Shown piece by piece: positions 1 through 3,470 of a stretch of DNA of 5,365 nucleotides. The translations under genes and the position numbers were made by a program. The notes beneath the pieces are model-generated. The model saw only the letters and a list, made by a program, of their open reading frames with translations, had not been told where the DNA came from and did no database searches. The stretch lies in the NCBI GenBank assembly GCA_020849205.1, contig JADLGS010000057.1, forward strand, positions 1 to 5,365. The letters run 5' to 3'. The stretch is from Candidatus Falkowiibacteriota bacterium. GTDB lineage: Bacteria; Patescibacteriota; Patescibacteriia; CAIXNZ01; JADLGS01. Each line of letters starts with the position of its first letter. Within the stretch, counting starts at the first letter, position 1.

Positions 1-1079
1 CCGACAAACAAAATAAAATTTTTGGGATCAGGGAGGTAGAGTTGTTCGTGAAACAAAATGCGTCCCGCGGTACTCATCCCTGATCCGGCGATGATAATTT
101 TTGGTCCGCGTTTTTGATTTAATGCTTTTGATCCTTTGGTAGATTCGACAAATTCAAGTCCGGGAAAGTTAAAGATATCATCGCCTTTGTCGGTAAATCC
201 ATGTACGCGTGTATTAAAATATATTTTGTTGCGCAAATATTTTCGATACACTTTCGTCATTTTTGTGGCGAGTGGTGAATCAATGTAAATCGGGAGGCGA
301 GGGATCTCGCGTTTTTCTACCATCTCGTTAATTTCATAAAGCAATACTTGCGTGCGTTCGATGGCAAATGATGGGATGAGGAGTGTTCCTTTTGCAATCA
401 CGCAATCAAGAATAGTTTTTTTGAGCATTTCTTTTCGCTCGATGGGCGATTCATGATTTCTATTGCCATACGCCGACTCCATGACCAAAATATCCGTTGA
501 TTCAATAGGGGAATGTTTTGGTAGGAGAGGTGCTGGATGGTTACCGAGATCACCTGTAAAGGTGATCACTTTTTTCTTCTTCCCTTCTTTGAGCGTAAAA
601 CGATACATCGCAGATCCAAGAATGTGACCAGCATTAAGTACTTCGACGCTGATGCGCGGAGAAACTTTGATAACTTGACCATAATCAACGCCTTTCATGA
701 GACGTTGTGCGCTGTACACGTCTTCTTCTTTGAAGAGTGGAGGAAAACCTGATTCTTGGGATTCATGTAGGCTAATGTTTGCCGCATCAAGGAGCGCAAG
801 TAGCATCATTTCTACGCCGGGTTTTGTTGCTATGATTTTACCTTTGAATCCTTCATTAACAAGGCGTGGAATGCGCCCACAGTGATCTTGATGTGAATGA
901 GTCACAAAGACATGAGAAATTTCTTTTGGATCAAAACCCCATGCGTCAGAATTCAGAAATTCAAGTTCTGAACTTCCTTGAAAAAGTCCACAATCAATCA
1001 AAACTTTATCTTGCCCTACTTGCAAAAGATAATTTGCGCCTGTGACGGTTTTTGCCCCGCCAAAAAAAGTGAGTTTCAT
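1..1079 (-). CDS. Beta-CASP metallo-beta-lactamase RNA-processing nuclease (C-terminus off window)
   Basis: The frame is open for 359 codons from the ATG at 1079 to the left edge, with no stop. The protein begins MKLTFFGGAKTVTGANYLL. It shows the metallo-beta-lactamase motifs in order: D29 (VLIDCG), the zinc motif H61-x-H63-x-D65-H66 (THSHQDHCGRIP), H152 (AGHILGSA) and D177 (FTGDLG). The beta-CASP insert follows, with E201 (ESAYG, where ESTYG is usual), a PSFAIERTQ stretch, YIDSPLATKMT and IIAGSGMSTAGRILFH. This is the CPSF73-like/YSH1 family of zinc-dependent endo- or 5'-3' exoribonucleases, cytosolic RNA-decay and processing enzymes. Family members run to about 450 residues, so roughly 100 are outside the window, including the C-terminal motif B and C histidines. 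Catalytic completeness therefore cannot be judged. The start is supported by family alignment and by a -10 box six bases upstream. Its first base is 56 bases from the divergent membrane-protein gene. Confidence 0.93.
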   Translation of the reverse strand, partial: MKLTFFGGAKTVTGANYLLQVGQDKVLIDCGLFQGSSELEFLNSDAWGFDPKEISHVFVTHSHQDHCGRIPRLVNEGFKGKIIATKPGVEMMLLALLDAANISLHESQESGFPPLFKEEDVYSAQRLMKGVDYGQVIKVSPRISVEVLNAGHILGSAMYRFTLKEGKKKKVITFTGDLGNHPAPLLPKHSPIESTDILVMESAYGNRNHESPIERKEMLKKTILDCVIAKGTLLIPSFAIERTQVLLYEINEMVEKREIPRLPIYIDSPLATKMTKVYRKYLRNKIYFNTRVHGFTDKGDDIFNFPGLEFVESTKGSKALNQKRGPKIIIAGSGMSTAGRILFHEQLYLPDPKNFILFV

Positions 1080-1091
1080 ATGTATAGTATA
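1080..1091 (-). promoter_or_regulatory. -10 box and leaderless start of the beta-CASP gene
   Basis: Read on the minus strand, TATACT (1091-1086, five of six matches to TATAAT) is followed by six bases (atacat) and then the ATG. A start of transcription at the usual distance falls on the A of the ATG, so the message would be leaderless. No Shine-Dalgarno sequence is visible. The -35 region is weak and overlaps the promoter of the divergent gene. Confidence 0.55.
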
Positions 1092-1120
1092 CAGGAATTA
1101 GGTTGAGAGAGAAAAGGGTA

Positions 1121-1135
1121 TGTTATAATATTGAC
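1121..1135 (+). promoter_or_regulatory. Extended -10 promoter with leaderless start for the CarS-like gene
   Basis: TGTTATAAT (1121-1129) is a perfect extended -10 element (TGn plus TATAAT). Six bases (attgac) separate it from the ATG at 1136, which places +1 on the start codon. TTGAGA at 1103-1108 could act as a -35 with a short 15-base spacer. This promoter sits inside a longer in-frame reading frame that begins at a TTG at 1103, which argues that the TTG is not the translation start. Confidence 0.72.
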
Positions 1136-1648
1136 ATGTTAGTCCTCCAAGCACTCTACTTTTTTTTGCCGGCATATATGGCGCACGCGACTCCAACGGT
1201 CGTTCGTTTTTTATTGTCAAAAAAAGGGTTAGCACATACGACTACTTCGTGGAGCGTTGTACTTGGCGTTGCGATTGCGGTGCTTACGACCCTAGTGCAA
1301 CGAGGATTGTCATTTATCCCATGGTTTGCGGGAGTTTCAATAATTGAGTATACGGTAGTACATGCTCTTACACTTGGCATAACTTTTGGCGTTGGTATAA
1401 TGCTAGCAGATCTTTTGGTAATTATTTATAAACGCAAAAAAGGCATCATTGCCTCGATTCCATTACTTGAGCAAATCGTCTATGTTGCAGGGGGAATTTT
1501 GTCGTTATACTTAGTTTCTCCAGTCGCGCACATCGTTACGGACGTTACGTTTTATCATTTGATTTTGATAGTTATGTTCACGCCACTCATTCACACAGTC
1601 CTTACAATCGTTGCGTATATAACAAGGCTGAAAGTGCTACCAAATTAA
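1136..1648 (+). CDS. CDP-archaeol synthase (CarS/DUF46)-like membrane protein with altered active-site motifs
   Basis: A 170-residue hydrophobic protein with about four or five membrane segments. Family resemblance is seen in three places. The N-terminal ALYFFLPAYMAHATP (6-20) matches the PAYvANmaP motif. GVGIMLADLLVIIYKRKKG (85-103) matches the GaLlGDlvkSFxKRR motif. The C-terminal FTPLIHTVLTIVAYITRLK (148-166) matches the usual tail. CarS enzymes transfer CMP from CTP to an unsaturated isoprenoid glycerol lipid and are related to CdsA. Several expected residues are changed here: Asn of PAYvAN is H17, the HKTwRG motif reads HTTTSW, GD is A91-D92, the K-S after it is V-I, and DQxD is EQIVY (112-116). 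D92 and the basic KRKK run are kept. I read it as a diverged relative, either inactive as a cytidylyltransferase or with another substrate. It is probably co-transcribed with the regulator 42 bases downstream. The start at 1136 is chosen from the promoter geometry; a TTG at 1103 would add 11 residues encoded by promoter DNA. Confidence 0.72.
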   Translation: MLVLQALYFFLPAYMAHATPTVVRFLLSKKGLAHTTTSWSVVLGVAIAVLTTLVQRGLSFIPWFAGVSIIEYTVVHALTLGITFGVGIMLADLLVIIYKRKKGIIASIPLLEQIVYVAGGILSLYLVSPVAHIVTDVTFYHLILIVMFTPLIHTVLTIVAYITRLKVLPN

Positions 1649-1690
1649 GCACTACTTACTTCTTACTACTTACTACTTTTCCTTACTACT
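1649..1690 (+). repeat. TTACTAC heptamer tract between membrane protein and regulator
   Basis: The whole 42-base gap is almost pure pyrimidine plus A and reads in 7-base steps: TTACTTC, TTACTAC, TTACTAC, then TTTTCC and a last TTACTAC directly before T-ATG. It holds no Shine-Dalgarno sequence, and no -10 box at the six-base distance seen at the other starts. This suggests that the regulator is translated from a message begun upstream. Confidence 0.75.
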
Positions 1691-2458
1691 ATGTCTCTTG
1701 AAACAAAATTATTATCTTTAGGAATGTCAGAAAAAGAAACGGCAGTGTATCTTGCTATGTTGTATTTAGGATCAGCGACCGCACAAGACATCGCGCTGCG
1801 CTCAGGCGTGAATCGCGCCACAACATATGTAATGCTTGATGCTTTAATTAACAAAGGCGTTGCGTCACAAGTTGTACGTGATCAAAAAACTGTTTTTACT
1901 GCCGAAGATCCACTGCAATTATTGCGCGTTCTTGAATCCAAGAAGGCGGATATCGAAGAAGCGATGGGTAATGCTCGTTTGGTAATTCCTCAACTTCAAG
2001 AACTCTACCAACTCAATAAAACTAAGGTGAATGTGCGCTTGATCGAAGGTAAGGAGTCAATCAAAATTATTCAAAACGATATCGCGCGATGCAAGAGCAA
2101 GGCGTTTGATAATTTGTTGCACTGGAACTATGAAGAATCGCAAGCGCCTGTGCAAGAAGATGATCGTCGTGAAATTTTTAACGAAAAGAAATTTAAAATT
2201 CGATCGTTGTATACCTATGACGCAAACAAGCCGATTCCTCACATGCCTTTTTTTAAAGGGGAGGAGCGTCGCATGATTCCACAAGGACAGTATCCGGTTT
2301 TTGCCGAAATTATTTTGTATGATAATAAAATTGCGATGCTTAATAACACCGATAAAGTATTTGGTGTAATCATTGAAGATCAAATGTTGCACGATACTTT
2401 CAAGACGATGTTTAATCTCTCGTGGGAAGCAGCAGAGAAATTTAGTCTCAAGAAGTAA
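1691..2458 (+). CDS. TrmB-family transcriptional regulator
   Basis: A 255-residue protein. Residues 1-72 form a winged helix-turn-helix of the TrmB type: LLSLGMSEKETAVYLAML, then a recognition region SGVNRATTYVMLDALINKG and a wing ending near FTAEDP. Residues 73-110 are a charged, helical, probably coiled-coil dimerisation linker. Residues 112-255 form an effector domain starting VRLIEGKESIKIIQNDI and ending VFGVIIEDQMLHDTFKTMFNLSWEAA, the usual signature of bacterial TrmB-like regulators lacking the archaeal sugar-binding domain. Family members bind DNA as dimers and sense small molecules, but the ligand and targets here are unknown. The neighbouring CarS-like gene 42 bases upstream is the obvious candidate partner. 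The ATG is the only start that keeps the canonical N-terminus. No Shine-Dalgarno sequence precedes it. A terminator follows 30 bases after the stop. Confidence 0.92.
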   Translation: MSLETKLLSLGMSEKETAVYLAMLYLGSATAQDIALRSGVNRATTYVMLDALINKGVASQVVRDQKTVFTAEDPLQLLRVLESKKADIEEAMGNARLVIPQLQELYQLNKTKVNVRLIEGKESIKIIQNDIARCKSKAFDNLLHWNYEESQAPVQEDDRREIFNEKKFKIRSLYTYDANKPIPHMPFFKGEERRMIPQGQYPVFAEIILYDNKIAMLNNTDKVFGVIIEDQMLHDTFKTMFNLSWEAAEKFSLKK

Positions 2459-2463
2459 GCACA

Positions 2464-2565
2464 GATGCACGGGTTCACGGATTCATGGAAACACCACGAC
2501 AGTTGCGACCGCCGTGGTGTTTTTGTTTCAATACACATAACAGTGAATCCGCGTATCCGTGCATC
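2464..2565. repeat. Imperfect inverted repeat built from CACGGATT-like octamers, framing the terminator
   Basis: The arms 2464-2485 and 2544-2565 are reverse complements at 19 of 22 positions. Each arm is itself a short octamer array: CACGGGTT, CACGGATT, CATGGAAA on the left; GTGAATCC, GCGTATCC, GTGCATCG on the right. The terminator hairpin of the regulator lies inside. A small palindrome GCATG-taat-CATGC (2566-2579) follows the right arm. Confidence 0.7.
2489..2528 (+). terminator. Rho-independent terminator after the TrmB regulator
   Basis: The stem AAACACCACG (from 2489) pairs with CGTGGTGTTT (2513-2522) across a loop of 14 bases and runs into a T-rich tail (TTTTTGTTT, 2520-2528). It lies 30 bases after the regulator stop and should end the membrane protein-regulator transcript. 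Confidence 0.82.
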
Positions 2566-2584
2566 GCATGTAATCATGCATATT

Positions 2585-2620
2585 AAAAAAAGCCCCCCGG
2601 TCGCCTTGGTCGCGCCGGGG
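2585..2620 (-). terminator. Strong Rho-independent terminator of the minus-strand RNA
   Basis: On the minus strand CCCCGG (2620-2615) pairs with CCGGGG (2600-2595), followed by GGC and seven T (2591-2585). The direction of the T run shows that it serves transcription coming from about 2934. No protein gene of ordinary size lies upstream of it on that strand, so it marks the end of a separate transcript. Confidence 0.85.
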
Positions 2621-2830
2621 ATCAATGGACTGTGAGTCCATATTGGAGGGTAGAATTAAGATCGCTTGTGAGGCGAAACTTAATGGTTTTGGGGTAGAGT
2701 TTTAAATAAGGAACAATAACAGTATTCACGAGACGCCATAGTCCCGAAATACCCTACCCCGGTTGGCGGAAACAACGTTTACCAAGAATATCAATACGAA
2801 AGCAAAAAGGAGTTGTTTGCGGGACGTCAA

Positions 2831-2863
2831 TTAACAGCCGCCGCGTCCGCCGAGCAATTGCAT
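2831..2863 (-). CDS. Candidate 10-residue peptide MQLLGGRGGC inside the minus-strand RNA
   Basis: ATG at 2863 to TAA at 2831, encoding MQLLGGRGGC. A near-ideal Shine-Dalgarno sequence AAGGAGG (2875-2869) lies five bases upstream. The frame sits wholly within the long arm of the RNA, and AAAAGGAG is paired with CTCCTTTT 60 bases downstream, so initiation would depend on opening that stem. The Gly-Gly-Arg-Gly-Gly-Cys end is unusual for random sequence, but I do not recognise it. It could be a leader peptide, a small functional peptide or chance. The stop of another short frame abuts its Shine-Dalgarno sequence. Confidence 0.35.
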   Translation of the reverse strand: MQLLGGRGGC

Positions 2864-2875
2864 GGCATCCTCCTT

Positions 2876-2920
2876 TTATCCGTGTTCTTTGCGAACGAGT
2901 TGTGAGTTACGGTAGTGCAT
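2876..2920 (-). CDS. Candidate 14-residue peptide MHYRNSQLVRKEHG at the 5' end of the minus-strand RNA
   Basis: ATG at 2920 to TAA at 2878-2876, encoding MHYRNSQLVRKEHG, a basic peptide with no known family. GGAGG (2931-2927) lies six bases upstream, within the predicted first eight bases of the transcript. The same GGAGG is paired in the closing stem of the RNA. The TAA is followed at once by AAGGAGG of the second short frame, an arrangement that would suit coupled translation. Whether it is translated cannot be told from sequence; the frame is short enough to arise by chance. Confidence 0.3.
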   Translation of the reverse strand: MHYRNSQLVRKEHG

Positions 2921-2940
2921 TTACTACCTCCAATCCACCA

Positions 2941-2970
2941 ATCTTATCACAGCAATTCATCATGTGTACA
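2941..2970 (-). promoter_or_regulatory. Extended -10 promoter of the minus-strand RNA
   Basis: TGATAAGAT (2949-2941) fits TGn plus TAAGAT, four of six matches to TATAAT with the extension. Six bases (tggtgg) later comes the A that opens the closing stem of the RNA, so the predicted +1 coincides with the first paired base. A possible -35, TGTACA at 2970-2965 (18-base spacer), falls inside the heptamer repeat shared with the Hsp20 promoter. Confidence 0.55.
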
Positions 2971-2997
2971 GTGTAATGTGTACTGTGTATAGTGTCC
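2963..2997 (+). repeat. TGTGTAC heptamer array between divergent promoters
   Basis: Five 7-base units in a row: TGTGTAC, AGTGTAA, TGTGTAC, TGTGTAT, AGTGTCC. Viewed as 14-mers from 2962, two tandem copies of ATGTGTACAGTGTA differ at one base. The array covers the -35 region of Hsp20 and that of the minus-strand RNA, so it could be a shared operator or simply a tandem repeat. Confidence 0.75.
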
Positions 2998-2999
2998 TA

Positions 3000-3014
3000 T
3001 GTTATAATAATCCC
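3000..3014 (+). promoter_or_regulatory. Extended -10 promoter with leaderless start for Hsp20
   Basis: TGTTATAAT (3000-3008) is identical to the element before the CarS-like gene. It is again followed by exactly six bases (aatccc) and ATG at 3015. The -35 position is occupied by the heptamer array and has no good match. I see no CIRCE inverted repeat, the HrcA operator common at heat-shock genes. Confidence 0.75.
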
Positions 3015-3461
3015 ATGGATAAAAAGATATTTTTTACCAATCTTGATGATCTCAAGGAAAATCTTGAGTTAACGGAAGGAAGTTCAAAGGCTCCTGTTCG
3101 CCACACTCAAGAATGGTTTACACAAGATTTTGAAGGTCAATTAACAATTGACGTTTTTCAGACTGACAAAGATATTGTTGTTCAATCAACAATCGCTGGC
3201 GTTGAACCAGAGGATCTTGAAATCTTTTTGCATGACGACATGTTAACGATTCGTGGACGACGTCAGCAAACCAAAGAACAAAAATCAGCAGATTATTTTT
3301 ACAAAGAATGTTATTGGGGAGGATTTTCGCGATCAATTATTTTACCGGTTGACGTAAATCCAGAGGCAATCGATGCTACAATCAAGAACGGCCTCCTTAC
3401 AATCCGTTTGCCAAAACTTGAGCGAACAAAAACAGTTAATATTAAAGTTAAAAAGCATTAA
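3015..3461 (+). CDS. hsp20: Small heat-shock protein, Hsp20/alpha-crystallin family
   Basis: A 148-residue cytosolic holdase chaperone that binds unfolding proteins without ATP as part of an oligomer. The N-terminal arm (1-41) is polar and acidic. The alpha-crystallin domain covers about 42-134: LTIDVFQTDKDIVVQSTIAGVEPEDLEIFLHDDML, TIRGRRQQ, then YFYKECYWGGFSRSIILPVDV and the hallmark IKNGLLTIRLPK (123-134), equivalent to AxxNGVL. The C-terminal tail holds VNIKV (141-145), whose V-x-I/I-x-V spacing fits the motif that docks on a neighbouring subunit. Length is normal. The ATG at 3015 is chosen over a GTG at 2964 because the extra 17 codons would be translated from the repeat and the -10 box. 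The VanW-type gene starts nine bases after the stop, suggesting a shared transcript. Confidence 0.95.
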   Translation: MDKKIFFTNLDDLKENLELTEGSSKAPVRHTQEWFTQDFEGQLTIDVFQTDKDIVVQSTIAGVEPEDLEIFLHDDMLTIRGRRQQTKEQKSADYFYKECYWGGFSRSIILPVDVNPEAIDATIKNGLLTIRLPKLERTKTVNIKVKKH

Positions 3462-3470
3462 AGATTTCGT

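Larger units (their letters stand above)
2585..2934 (-). ncRNA. Unidentified structured RNA, about 350 nt, with own promoter and terminator
   Basis: The predicted 5' end is ATTGGAGGTAG (2934-2924), which pairs with CTACCCTCCAAT (2653-2642) and closes a multi-branched domain with one bulge. Inside are hairpins at 2911-2928 (GGTAGT/ACTACC, competing with the closing stem) and 2884-2896 (GTTC/GAAC). Further in are a long arm joining AAAAGGAG (2877-2870) to CTCCTTTT (2812-2805) with an inner stem GCGGACG/CGTCcCGC, a stem CTACCCC/GGGGTAG type (2760-2754 with 2697-2691) enclosing GTATT/AATAC, and ATTAAG/CTTAAT (2684-2655). A perfect ATGGACT/AGTCCAT hairpin (2641-2625) and the terminator follow. I looked for hallmarks of tmRNA, RNase P RNA, SRP RNA and 6S RNA and saw none. 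It could be a structured regulatory RNA or a message for very small peptides, since two short frames with good Shine-Dalgarno sequences lie at its 5' end. Divergent from Hsp20. Confidence 0.68.

Noticed and set aside
537..885. Plus-strand frames of 62-71 residues within the beta-CASP gene
   Set aside because: They lie antisense to strongly conserved nuclease motifs and resemble no family.
1103..1135. TTG-initiated N-terminal extension of the membrane protein
   Set aside because: The extra codons run over a perfect extended -10 box (and a TTGAGA that resembles a -35), and family alignment begins at the ATG at 1136.
2680..2739. Third short minus-strand frame in the RNA, MASREYCYCSLFKTLPQNH
   Set aside because: No Shine-Dalgarno sequence at proper spacing (only CGGGACT before the ATG), and it runs through several predicted stems; it is likely chance.
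2827..2868. Alternative frame MPCNCSADAAAVN starting at the ATG directly after AGGAGG
   Set aside because: The spacing from Shine-Dalgarno to ATG is zero, whereas the ATG at 2863 has the normal five bases.
2911..2940. Plus-strand tRNA/tmRNA 3' end, because the sequence ends TCCAATCCACCA after a hairpin
   Set aside because: The loop has eight bases and lacks GTTCRANTC, there is no acceptor partner or tmRNA 5' domain, and no plus-strand terminator follows.
2963..2997. Heptamer units considered as a CRISPR array or iteron origin
   Set aside because: There are no spacers of regular length, units are 7 bp and degenerate, and no cas or replication gene is in the window.
2964..3014. GTG-initiated 17-residue extension of Hsp20
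   Set aside because: It would translate the heptamer repeat and the TATAAT box; the Hsp20 N-terminus and leaderless geometry point to ATG 3015.
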